NCBI GenBank assembly: GCA_033764335.1
Contig: JANRJC010000052.1
Span: 30,252 to 94,251 of the forward strand
Direction: 5' to 3'
DNA from: JAGQVA01 sp033764335
GTDB lineage: Bacteria; Bacteroidota; Bacteroidia; J057
Length of the DNA stretch: 64,000 nucleotides
Made by a program: the position numbers and the translations under genes. Position 1 is the stretch's first letter. Each line of letters starts with the position of its first letter. Shown here one piece after another: positions 44,019-52,623 of the stretch. Under the pieces are notes generated by a model that did not search any database, was not told the origin of the DNA, and saw nothing but the letters and a program-made list of their open reading frames with translations.

Positions 44019-45671
44019 ATGAATAACCGCGTGCTAAAAATCCACCCCAGCGACAATGTCATTGTCGCACTTGCCGATCTTCCGGAAGGCGAAAAAGTTT
44101 CTTATGAGAGGGACCAATTTGTGATCCGGGAAAAAATTCAGGTCAAACATAAATTTGCCGCCCGGGATTTTGCCGTAGGCGATCCGATTTATATGTATGG
44201 CGTATTGGTAGGAAAAGCGACGGAACCCATTCCTACGGGAGGTTTGCTTTCCACCCGCAATGTCAAACATTCGGCCAGCGAATACGCTTTAGGGCAACGC
44301 CGCCTCGAATGGAACATCCCGGATGTCTCACGGTGGAAATCGGCGACATTCATGGGCTATCACCGCAGCGATGGCAAGGTAGGAACCGCCAACCATTGGC
44401 TGGTAATCCCGCTGGTATTTTGTGAAAATCGCAATGTGCAGGTCTTAAAAGAATTGTTGGTGGATGAACTCGGTTATGGAGCCAATAAGGATTACAACCT
44501 GGACATAAAAACACTTAAACAAATGTTTCATTCCGGGGCTTCTTCGGAGGAAATTCTTTCGGCGAATATTCATCTTTCGCCCGAACAAACCCGCGCCAAA
44601 CGGTTTTTTCCGAATGTGGACGGAATCAAATTTCTGACCCATGAAGGTGGTTGTGGCGGAACGCGACAGGATTCGCAGGCACTTTGCGCCTTGCTCGCGG
44701 GTTACATCACCCATCCCAACGTCGCAGGCGCAACGGTGCTGAGTCTCGGCTGTCAGCACGCACAGGTACACGACCTCGAAGCGGCCATTGCCCAGATTTC
44801 TCCCAACTTTGATAAACCCCTATACATTTACGAACAACAAAAAAGCCGTTCCGAAGAAAGTCTTATCAGCCAGGCATTAAAACAGACATTCGTAGGGCTT
44901 TCGCTGGCAAATGAGCTGAAGCGTACACCTGCACCACTCAGCAAACTGGTGGTAGGTCTGGAATGTGGTGGTTCGGATGGTTTTTCGGGTATTTCCGCAA
45001 ATCCTGCGATCGGGCACACGGCAGACCTTGTGGTGGCTTTGGGAGGAACGGCAGTTTTGTCCGAATTTCCCGAACTTTGTGGCGTGGAGCAGGAACTTTC
45101 CGACCGCTGTGTGGATGAGGTTACTGCCGAAAAATTTATCCGCCTCATGCGGACTTATGACGCAGCGGCAGTCGCCGTTGGCTCCGGTTTTGACATGAAT
45201 CCCTCCCCCGGAAATATCCGCGACGGCCTCATTACCGACGCAATAAAATCGGCAGGTGCGGCTAAAAAAGGAGGAACATCCCCCATCACCGATGTTTTAG
45301 ATTATACCGAACCGATCACTCGTCCCGGCCTCAACCTGCTTTGCACCCCCGGCAACGACGTGGAATCAACCACCGCACTGACGGGTTCGGGAGTAACTAT
45401 TACCCTATTTACAACCGGGCTTGGCACCCCTACGGGCAACCCGATATCACCTGTGATCAAGGTTTCCTCCAATACTGTACTGGCTGAACGGATGCCGGAC
45501 ATCATTGATATAAACGCAGGCACCATTATATCCGGAGAGGATACCATCGAGACAAAAGGAGCCGAAATTCTCGACTATATTATTAAAGTTGCCAGTGGCG
45601 AAATCATTCCCCATGCTGTGCGTTTGGGGCAGGATGATTTTATCCCCTGGAAAAGAGGGATTTCTTTATAG
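44019..45671 (+). CDS. uxaA: UxaA-family altronate/sugar-acid dehydratase
   Basis: Likely dehydrates altronate or a related aldonate. 550 residues. The N-terminal SAF-like domain (residues 1-90: VLKIHPSDNVIVALADLPEGEKV, GDPIYMYGVLVGKA) is fused to the large UxaA domain: FMGYHRSDGKVGTANHWLVIP, THEGGCGGTRQDSQ, SLGCQH, LECGGSDGFSGISANPAIG and FTTGLGTPTGNPI. The conserved Cys residues are those expected for the iron-dependent enzyme. The usual partners (uxaB, uxaC, kdgK) are not in the window. Substrate within the family is not certain. Confidence 0.9.
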   Translation: MNNRVLKIHPSDNVIVALADLPEGEKVSYERDQFVIREKIQVKHKFAARDFAVGDPIYMYGVLVGKATEPIPTGGLLSTRNVKHSASEYALGQRRLEWNIPDVSRWKSATFMGYHRSDGKVGTANHWLVIPLVFCENRNVQVLKELLVDELGYGANKDYNLDIKTLKQMFHSGASSEEILSANIHLSPEQTRAKRFFPNVDGIKFLTHEGGCGGTRQDSQALCALLAGYITHPNVAGATVLSLGCQHAQVHDLEAAIAQISPNFDKPLYIYEQQKSRSEESLISQALKQTFVGLSLANELKRTPAPLSKLVVGLECGGSDGFSGISANPAIGHTADLVVALGGTAVLSEFPELCGVEQELSDRCVDEVTAEKFIRLMRTYDAAAVAVGSGFDMNPSPGNIRDGLITDAIKSAGAAKKGGTSPITDVLDYTEPITRPGLNLLCTPGNDVESTTALTGSGVTITLFTTGLGTPTGNPISPVIKVSSNTVLAERMPDIIDINAGTIISGEDTIETKGAEILDYIIKVASGEIIPHAVRLGQDDFIPWKRGISL

Positions 45672-45993
45672 ATTCCGAGGCAGCAAACTCGATTACTGCC
45701 GGAAACAGAAGTACACCGGCCACACTAAAGATGAGGAGTAAAATACCGGGTTTGCGCGTGTCTGACTGATTTAGTCGGGCAGTTTTTTCTTTTTCGCTGT
45801 GAACCTTTACACTTTCGGAGGAAGTGACCTCGGCAGCTGTCAGCGGTTTCTGATAAACCGTTGATGCGAAGGCAGGTTTTACTTTAAGCGGTTTAATCTG
45901 CATCTCTGTGTCGTTTGCCTGAGGCCCGGCGAAAACAACCAAAAAACTCAGAAACAATAAAGTTGTAAGCGTGAGAGATTTAAGGGCTGTCAT
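45640..45993 (-). CDS. small secreted/membrane protein, unknown function
   Basis: 117 residues. Signal peptide or first membrane helix (LTLTTLLFLSFLVVFAG), a polar linker with many Ser, Thr and Lys, and a second hydrophobic segment (PGILLLIFSVAGVLLFPAVIEF) near the C-terminus. No family recognised. Its 3' end overlaps the uxaA 3' end by 32 bp in convergent orientation, which is unusual but tolerable. Moderate confidence that it is a real gene. Confidence 0.5.
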   Translation of the reverse strand: MTALKSLTLTTLLFLSFLVVFAGPQANDTEMQIKPLKVKPAFASTVYQKPLTAAEVTSSESVKVHSEKEKTARLNQSDTRKPGILLLIFSVAGVLLFPAVIEFAASESIKKSLFSRG

Positions 45994-46159
45994 AGTGGTG
46001 TTGGATTAGAGCAAGTGCAAGAGTTAATTCTAAGGTAAATACTTTTTTCCATTTGACCAATTGCGAATGAATAAATGTGTGCAGTTCTTGAACAACCGTG
46101 TAGGGCGTTACCACTTTTTGACGTAAAAACCACTAGCTTTGAGGCGTAATTTGTTACCC

Positions 46160-47926
46160 ATGGATGAATCACAGCAGGTAATAAAAGATTACTCCGGGAA
46201 GGATCTGATCCGGGATATTGTTCTGTATATCCGTAATTACCGCCTCGCTTTTTTAACGGGTACTTTCCTGGCCATTTTCGCCAGCGTAGTGTGGCTGTTT
46301 ATTCCCTGGGCTATCGGAGAAATTATCTCTTTCGCCTCTGCGTATCAACCCGGTGAGGCCACCGCTTCAGTCTGGAATCTAATCGGCATCATTGCTCTCG
46401 CTGCGCTGGGATATTACGGCGGGCTTGAGACGGCGCGTTACCTGATTTATAATGTTGCGGAAAAAACATCGGTTGACCTTCAACTCAAAACCCTTCGCCA
46501 TGTCGTAAGCCTCGACCTTCACTGGCATGAAGGCCAAACCAGCGGAAAAAAACTAAAACGCATCAACCGCGGAGGTACAAGCCTCAACAGCCTGATCAGA
46601 ATGTTTGTGGATCATGCTATTGACAGTACGGTCGGCTTAATCGGTGTATTTATTGTATTTTTTACGCTTAGCTGGCAATTAAACCTCATCCTCCTTGTTT
46701 TTTTTATTACCCACTACGCATTATCTGCCCGACTTACCGAAGGAACCAAAAACCAGTCGAAAAAAGTCAACGCGCTGGAAGATACTTTTTACAGTATGCA
46801 ATTTGAAGTGCTGAACAGCATCGCTACCATCAAAACTTTGGGGCTTGGCAGCGAACTTGCGCGGCATGTTGCCGAACATTCGCGCAGGCTTCTGGAAGAA
46901 TTAAAATACCGTATCCGACTCTTTCGCACACGTCTGGCTATTCTGGGGCTTCACCAGCAGTTTTTCCGACTGGCTATCATTGGGTTTTCGGTTTGGGAAG
47001 TATTAAACGGGCACTTTGCCGTAGGCATTATTGCACAGGTATTTTTTTATTTTAGTAAAATCGAAACTGCTGCTACAAAATTTTCCGATATGTATCACCA
47101 ATACATGATGGCACAGATTGACCTGATGGGCGTCAACCAGATACTCCGCGAAAAACCCACCGTGGAAAACTCCGGTACGAAAGATTTTCCGGCCAACTGG
47201 CAGGCCTTTCAACTGAGAAACCTCAGCTTTCGATACGAAGGAAAACCCGTACTTGAAAACATAAATCTTATTGTCCGGCGGGGAGAAAAAATAGGCATCG
47301 CGGGTGCTTCCGGTGAAGGAAAAACCACTCTTTTCAAAATTATGCAGGGGTTATATACTGATTATGAGGGTTTTATCGGGTTTGATGATATTTCTCTGAG
47401 CGAGATTCGCCGGGCTGCTTATACACAACACACCGGGGTCGTTTTGCAGGAAACCGAGTTATTTAATTTCTCCATTCGTGACAATATCACCCTCGGCATC
47501 ACCCCGGACGAAGAAGGAGAAAAACGCTTTCAGGAGGCCGTTCGTATCGCCTGTGTAGATGAATTTGCAAACCGCCATCCCAACGGCCTGGATACGCTGG
47601 TCGGAGAAAAAGGCATAAAACTTTCCGGCGGGGAAAAACAACGCCTGGGCATTGCAAGAGCGATATTCCGCCGCCCCGATATTCTTTTTCTCGATGAAGC
47701 GACCTCGCACCTTGACAATGAGTCCGAGACCAAAATTCAGGAAGCCCTGCATGAGCTTTTTCAGGGAATTACGGCGATCGTCATCGCTCACCGGCTTTCC
47801 ACCCTCAAAGACATGGATCGTATTCTCGTCATCCGAAACGGGCAAATTATTGAGTCGGGAGATTATGATACCCTAAGCGGGAAAAAAGGAGTTTTCTCCG
47901 AAATGTTACAACAAAATGAAGCTTAA
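46160..47926 (+). CDS. ABC exporter, fused membrane and ATPase domains
   Basis: 588 residues from the ATG at 46160. Six membrane helices (about 25-330) of the ABC type IV exporter fold are followed by one nucleotide-binding domain: Walker A GASGEGKTT (382-390), Q-loop VVLQETELFNF, signature LSGGEKQRLGIARA, Walker B DILFLDEAT and switch IAHRLST. It works as a homodimer or heterodimer in the inner membrane. Substrate unknown; lipid, peptide and drug exporters look alike. The next gene, a secreted dikinase-like protein, starts 36 bp later, so the two may belong to one pathway. Confidence 0.92.
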   Translation: MDESQQVIKDYSGKDLIRDIVLYIRNYRLAFLTGTFLAIFASVVWLFIPWAIGEIISFASAYQPGEATASVWNLIGIIALAALGYYGGLETARYLIYNVAEKTSVDLQLKTLRHVVSLDLHWHEGQTSGKKLKRINRGGTSLNSLIRMFVDHAIDSTVGLIGVFIVFFTLSWQLNLILLVFFITHYALSARLTEGTKNQSKKVNALEDTFYSMQFEVLNSIATIKTLGLGSELARHVAEHSRRLLEELKYRIRLFRTRLAILGLHQQFFRLAIIGFSVWEVLNGHFAVGIIAQVFFYFSKIETAATKFSDMYHQYMMAQIDLMGVNQILREKPTVENSGTKDFPANWQAFQLRNLSFRYEGKPVLENINLIVRRGEKIGIAGASGEGKTTLFKIMQGLYTDYEGFIGFDDISLSEIRRAAYTQHTGVVLQETELFNFSIRDNITLGITPDEEGEKRFQEAVRIACVDEFANRHPNGLDTLVGEKGIKLSGGEKQRLGIARAIFRRPDILFLDEATSHLDNESETKIQEALHELFQGITAIVIAHRLSTLKDMDRILVIRNGQIIESGDYDTLSGKKGVFSEMLQQNEA

Positions 47927-47962
47927 TATTCATCGTAATTATCGGTTTTTTCGTTGATATAT

Positions 47963-50899
47963 ATGAACACAACAACTAGCCCCAATGGTATGAACCTACG
48001 ATTTACAATCCTGTGTATCTTTGGATTGATGCCGATACTCGTTCCGGCACAACCTATTGACAATCAACAAATAACAAAACAAATACAGGCATACAAAACG
48101 GATATTCGCGGGCCTTACCGCGACATTCGCTGGTTTTGCAATGACGGTGAAATCCGTATGCCGAAAGATCCCTGTCCTGACGATCCCGGCGGGGTACAAC
48201 GTGCCCGCTACAAAGAGGAAGTAATCGCACTGGGGAAAAAGAACCATATTTTCCTCGGGCAGATTCTCTCCAATACCGATTATGCCGAGTTTCTGGATGA
48301 GGCAAATAACTATTCCCAACTCAAACAATACCAGTTGGAAAAATACCTCCGCGCCGTGGACAATGGCTGGATTTTGCGCAAAGGGCAATTTTACCGGGGG
48401 GCCATTCAGGTAGAAGATGAGGAAGCCTGGGGCATAAAATTTCTGGAAAAAACCCTTGCCCGGAATGACCTGATCGAAAAAAAATTTTTCCTGTTGCGAC
48501 AGGCTGTCAGAGATCTTCCTCATGGAAAAGATGACAACCGCAAACAAAATATCCGTGCGGTGTCTAAAATCATTGCCGATGCCTATCCCGATTTTATGGA
48601 TCTCCGGGTAAAAATTCACAGCCAGCCCGAAGCCGGTGATTTGCCCAAAGTAAGGGCTTTTCGCGATACCCATCGCAGCAAACTCAACCCCGAACTTCTC
48701 AAGCAGTTTGAGCAGCTTATTTCGGACATGAATAAGGCCTATCAGCCCATCAATCTATATACCCTCAATCGTCTTCTTCCTCCTATCCCGGCAGGGTCGG
48801 AGTCCCGACTTTCCCTGATAAGTTTTATCAATACCTACGCCGAAAAACCCGCCGGCCCGGAAAAAACCCAAGCCGTAGCCAACATGATTTTCGACATCCG
48901 GGATTTTGTCAGCCAGATACCCGACGCCAAAGCCCGTCTGGCTTTGTTGGACATCTCCGTTCTTTTGGAAGATATACTGTTTTCGGAGGTAAGTACCTGG
49001 GAAGCTAAAACACTTCAAGAATCCCTCGACCGCATCGAAGCATTGAGTAGGGCTGCTGCCGGTTGTGGGTTTTTGGAAAAATGGGAATGGGAACAACTTT
49101 CCGAAGGTTTTTCCCCTTCAGAAGAAAGTCAGTCCGTGGATATACAAACCCTTCTGACTTTGCTTGAGTCTTCGCGCAGCGTGGTCGAATGGGGTGCAGG
49201 CATGACCCGTGCAAACTTTCAGGACGTGGTATCCCTTTTCAGCGGTTTTGAACCGCTGGCTCTGGGGTTTCAGGACGACCGTATCCGCTCTTCGGTTTTA
49301 CTTCCCCTCGGGCGCGAAGTCGGGCGATTGGGCGATTTTATCGCCGTTCAGGCCAACCTTTCCAATCAGGTGCTGGGTATCTCAGCCCAGGGGCAGATTC
49401 GCGGGTTGAACCCGGGGTTTGCGTTGGGAGAACTCGTAGTCGTAGGCGAAACCGCCGGAGAAGTCGAAGTGTCCGCCGACAAAATTTACATCTTCCAACG
49501 CCCACCGGCAGACCTTAAACCCGTAGCGGGAATTGCTACCGTAAATGAAGGCAATATGGTCTCCCACGTCCAGCTTCTTGCCCGAAATCTGGGGATACCC
49601 AATGCCGTAGTCTCCGACCAGAACCTCGCCGACCTTCGCAAATATTCAGGGAAAAAGGTCTTTTATGCCGTCTCGAATAAAGGAACCGTCATCTTAAAAC
49701 TTGCAGATCAGATGACAGCCGAAGAGAAAAAACTATTCGAAGTAAAACAACGAAGCGAAGAAAAAATCCGGGTTCCGGTTGAAAGAATGATTCTTTCGGA
49801 GGCAAAAATTCTCAACCTCCGCAATGTGAAAGCCAGCGATTCCGGCAAACTTTGCGGCCCTAAAGCAGCCAACCTGGGGCAGTTGAAGGTTTTGTTTCCG
49901 GAAAATGTCGTCGAAGGACTGGTCATTCCTTTTAGTATTTTCCGCCAGCACATGGATCAGCCGATGCCCGGAGGACAGATTACTTATTGGAATTATGTTT
50001 ACGATCTTTTCTGGGAAGCCAATGAAATGACCGGAATGGATTGTACCGATCAGGAAATTGAAACCTTTACGCTTCAGGGGTTGGGCAAACTGAGAGAAGC
50101 CATCAAACAAATTCCCCTAAAACCGGAATTTGTAACCGAACTTAAAGAAGGATTTATCACCGCATTTGCTCAGCCGGTAGGTAAAGTGCCTGTATTTCTC
50201 CGGAGCGATACCAATATGGAAGACCTGAAAGATTTTACCGGCGCCGGATTAAATCTGACCATTTTTAATGCCGTGGAGGAACAAAAAATCCTCCAGGGAA
50301 TCCGCGACGTATGGGCCTCCCCTTATACCGAACGAAGTTATAAATGGCGGCAAAAATACCTGCTCAATCCGGAGAATGTGTATCCGTCTATTCTGATTAT
50401 TCCGAGTGTGGATGTGGATTATTCCGGAGTAATGATCACCAAAGGTATAGTGTCCAATAATCCTGCGGACATTACCATTGCCTTCAGCAGAGGAGCGGGC
50501 GGAGCTGTGGATGGACAAGCAGCGGAATCCTATCTGCTCCGCGCCAATGGCAAAAATCAACTCCTTTCTCCTGCCCGCGAACCCGGTTATAACCGACTAC
50601 CCGCCACCGGCGGAACCCGAAAAAACATTGCAACATTCGAGGCACCGATTCTGAATGCTCAAAACCTCACAGCTATTCGCGGCCTTTCTGCCGAGGTGCG
50701 TGAGAAACTACCGAAAACCCCCGGAATAGAAACCGAAGGGCCGTTTGATGTCGAATTTGGGTTCCTTAACAATAAACTATGGCTGTTTCAGGTACGCCCG
50801 TTTGTTGAAAACAAACGCGCCGCCGCCTCTGAATACCTCCTGTCCATTACACCACAAATTCCGGAAAATAAGCTTGTTCCACTCACAACAACGTTTTGA
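47963..50899 (+). CDS. secreted PEP-utilising/glucan-dikinase-like protein
   Basis: 978 residues from the ATG at 47963; an ATG at 47990 gives a more compact signal peptide (MNLRFTILCIFGLMPILVPAQ). Residues 30-480 are a helical region not recognised. A phosphohistidine swivel domain (about 500-585) carries His535 in NMVSHVQLLARNLGIP. The ATP-grasp PPDK_N domain follows (about 630-955): KLCGPKAANLGQL, FLRSDTNMEDLKDFTGAG, VWASPYTERSYKWRQ and DVEFGFLNNKLWLFQVRPF. The order His then ATP-grasp matches plant glucan water dikinases, not PEP synthase. A signal peptide on an ATP-dependent enzyme is odd. It is flanked by an ABC exporter and a serine hydrolase. Confidence 0.82.
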   Translation: MNTTTSPNGMNLRFTILCIFGLMPILVPAQPIDNQQITKQIQAYKTDIRGPYRDIRWFCNDGEIRMPKDPCPDDPGGVQRARYKEEVIALGKKNHIFLGQILSNTDYAEFLDEANNYSQLKQYQLEKYLRAVDNGWILRKGQFYRGAIQVEDEEAWGIKFLEKTLARNDLIEKKFFLLRQAVRDLPHGKDDNRKQNIRAVSKIIADAYPDFMDLRVKIHSQPEAGDLPKVRAFRDTHRSKLNPELLKQFEQLISDMNKAYQPINLYTLNRLLPPIPAGSESRLSLISFINTYAEKPAGPEKTQAVANMIFDIRDFVSQIPDAKARLALLDISVLLEDILFSEVSTWEAKTLQESLDRIEALSRAAAGCGFLEKWEWEQLSEGFSPSEESQSVDIQTLLTLLESSRSVVEWGAGMTRANFQDVVSLFSGFEPLALGFQDDRIRSSVLLPLGREVGRLGDFIAVQANLSNQVLGISAQGQIRGLNPGFALGELVVVGETAGEVEVSADKIYIFQRPPADLKPVAGIATVNEGNMVSHVQLLARNLGIPNAVVSDQNLADLRKYSGKKVFYAVSNKGTVILKLADQMTAEEKKLFEVKQRSEEKIRVPVERMILSEAKILNLRNVKASDSGKLCGPKAANLGQLKVLFPENVVEGLVIPFSIFRQHMDQPMPGGQITYWNYVYDLFWEANEMTGMDCTDQEIETFTLQGLGKLREAIKQIPLKPEFVTELKEGFITAFAQPVGKVPVFLRSDTNMEDLKDFTGAGLNLTIFNAVEEQKILQGIRDVWASPYTERSYKWRQKYLLNPENVYPSILIIPSVDVDYSGVMITKGIVSNNPADITIAFSRGAGGAVDGQAAESYLLRANGKNQLLSPAREPGYNRLPATGGTRKNIATFEAPILNAQNLTAIRGLSAEVREKLPKTPGIETEGPFDVEFGFLNNKLWLFQVRPFVENKRAAASEYLLSITPQIPENKLVPLTTTF

Positions 50900-50901
50900 T
50901 T

Positions 50902-52176
50902 ATGAAAACATCTGCCTTATGGCTGGCTCTTATTGCCTTGTTTTTCCAGCCGGAAAACCTTCTTGCCACCGGATACCCCATTGACGGATACGAAACCACC
51001 GGTATTCGGAGGCTCAAAAGACTGGAACTCATTATCACCGGAGAAATTAAGGATACCTACCCCGTATCAGGCGCACAGAAGTCCATTTGCGACATTTCCC
51101 TGAACCTGCTCGGAGAAAGAGGGGCAACGCTGGACAGCCTTCCGGCGGTAGATCCCCAACTTCAGAAGGCTCTTTCGGCCATGTTTCCCTATCTCAATGA
51201 AAGTTATTCCATAACCCTGCTGGACATTACGCCGGGAAAACCCATCCGATACGCACAACGTCAGCAAAACCGGGGATTTCAGCCGGGAAGCGTGGGCAAA
51301 CTTGCCGTTACCGCCGGTTTTTTCACTGAGTTGGCCAAAATCTACCCGGACTCCTTTCACACCCGGCAGGCATTGATGCGGACCAAAGTCGTAAGAGCCG
51401 GGAAATGGGCCATTCCGAATGAACATACTGTTCCTTTTTTTAATCCCGATACTAAGAAGTTTTTTAAACGAACCCTCATCGAAGCCGATACCTTTTCGCT
51501 GTATGAGTGGCTCGACCACATGCTTTCTGTCAGCAGCAACGGAGCCGCGAGTGTAGTATGGCGGGAGACCATTCTTATGCGGGTTTTTGGGGAATGTTAT
51601 CCCGAACTTACGGAGTATGAAGCGAATGACTATTTTAAAAATACCCCCAAAGATAGCCTGTCCCGTGTGGCAAATGCCGTCGTAAACGAACCCTTGCGCA
51701 AATTAGGAATTACGGAAGACGAATGGAGGCTCGGAAAACTTTTTACAAATGGTGCGGGAACCATCGTACCGGGCTTGGGAGGTAGTATTGGAACTCCTTA
51801 TGGGCTGATGAAATTTCTTGTGGCAATGGAAAGAGGTAAAATCGTGGACGACTCCACCAGTCTGGAAATCAAACGGCTGATGTATATGACGGATCGCCGC
51901 ATTCGGTATGCGTCATCGGCGGCATTGAAGGACGCAGCCGTTTATTTCAAATCCGGCAGCCTGTATAAATGTAAGGAGGAGGAAGGTTTTAAGTGTGGCA
52001 AATACATGGGAAACGTGGACAATTATATGAACTCTGTGGCCATTGTCGAACACCGAGACGGAACCACCTACCTCGTGGCCCTCATGTCCAATGTCCTGCG
52101 CAAAAACTCCAGCAGTGACCATTACGCACTGGCTTCGCGGATTGACAAACTTATACGGACAGCGCCGACCCCTTAA
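50902..52176 (+). CDS. secreted serine hydrolase, beta-lactamase/DD-peptidase fold
   Basis: 424 residues from the ATG at 50902, 2 bp after the stop of the dikinase-like gene, so translation is probably coupled. Signal peptide MKTSALWLALIALFFQPENLLA. Catalytic motifs of the penicillin-recognising fold: SxxK as Ser130-Val-Gly-Lys133 (FQPGSVGKLAV), SxN-like VSSNGAA, and KSG in YFKSGSLYKC. Acts in the periplasm or at the surface; substrate could be peptidoglycan or another ester/amide. The close coupling to the dikinase-like and ABC genes suggests a shared process on a cell-envelope polymer. Confidence 0.82.
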   Translation: MKTSALWLALIALFFQPENLLATGYPIDGYETTGIRRLKRLELIITGEIKDTYPVSGAQKSICDISLNLLGERGATLDSLPAVDPQLQKALSAMFPYLNESYSITLLDITPGKPIRYAQRQQNRGFQPGSVGKLAVTAGFFTELAKIYPDSFHTRQALMRTKVVRAGKWAIPNEHTVPFFNPDTKKFFKRTLIEADTFSLYEWLDHMLSVSSNGAASVVWRETILMRVFGECYPELTEYEANDYFKNTPKDSLSRVANAVVNEPLRKLGITEDEWRLGKLFTNGAGTIVPGLGGSIGTPYGLMKFLVAMERGKIVDDSTSLEIKRLMYMTDRRIRYASSAALKDAAVYFKSGSLYKCKEEEGFKCGKYMGNVDNYMNSVAIVEHRDGTTYLVALMSNVLRKNSSSDHYALASRIDKLIRTAPTP

Positions 52177-52243
52177 ACGCACAATGAAAGTGGAGTTTTT
52201 TGATTTACTAGTAGTTTTTTCATATATTCGATCAAAAAAAAAT

Positions 52244-52474
52244 ATGCAGACTCAAGTTCCCCTTAATAAAACCCAACTCGAAATTCTTCAAATGTTTAAA
52301 AGTGATTTGCCAGAGGAAGAATGGGTGGAAATCAAAAGGATTTTTACAAAATATTTAGCCGAGAAGGCAAAAAACTTGGCTAACCAGGTTTGGGATAAAA
52401 AGGGTTGGACTAATGAGGATATGAAACGACTTTCACAAGAACATCTGAGAACGCCATATAAAAGGAACAAATGA
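52244..52474 (+). CDS. antitoxin of a PIN-type toxin-antitoxin pair
   Basis: 76 residues from the ATG at 52244; the open frame extends upstream inside the serine hydrolase but has no support there. Sequence is a small, charged, helical protein (LNKTQLEILQMFKSDLPEEE, EIKRIFTKYLAEKAKNLANQ). Its stop overlaps the ATG of a PIN-domain start in the ATGA arrangement typical of antitoxin-toxin pairs. The DNA is much more AT-rich than the neighbours. The partner toxin is truncated, so this may now be a free antitoxin. Confidence 0.72.
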   Translation: MQTQVPLNKTQLEILQMFKSDLPEEEWVEIKRIFTKYLAEKAKNLANQVWDKKGWTNEDMKRLSQEHLRTPYKRNK

Positions 52475-52623
52475 GGGTTGTCTTAGACACAAACGTTCTA
52501 TTGGTATCTATAACACCAAAGTCGCTTTATTTCCCCTCCCTGAGCCTTTCCAAGGTTTTGGTGGCAAAGTTTTGGATTTTGGGATTGGGGCTGGAAGTGA
52601 GGTTTTCCACCAATGAGAGATAG
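52471..52623 (+). pseudogene. truncated PIN-domain toxin
   Basis: ATG at 52471 overlaps the antitoxin stop. The first codons give MRVVLDTNVLLVSITPKS, the hallmark start of PIN toxins (catalytic Asp in LDTN). After about 18 codons, near 52525, the reading frame runs into DNA that is the 3' end of the convergent HEAT-repeat gene and stops at 52623 after 50 codons. The remaining 100 or so PIN residues are missing. This looks like a deletion or an insertion breakpoint that removed the toxin body. Confidence 0.8.

Noticed and set aside
52043..52243. Longer N-terminus for the antitoxin
   Set aside because: The extension lies inside the serine hydrolase gene in another frame and has no conserved features.
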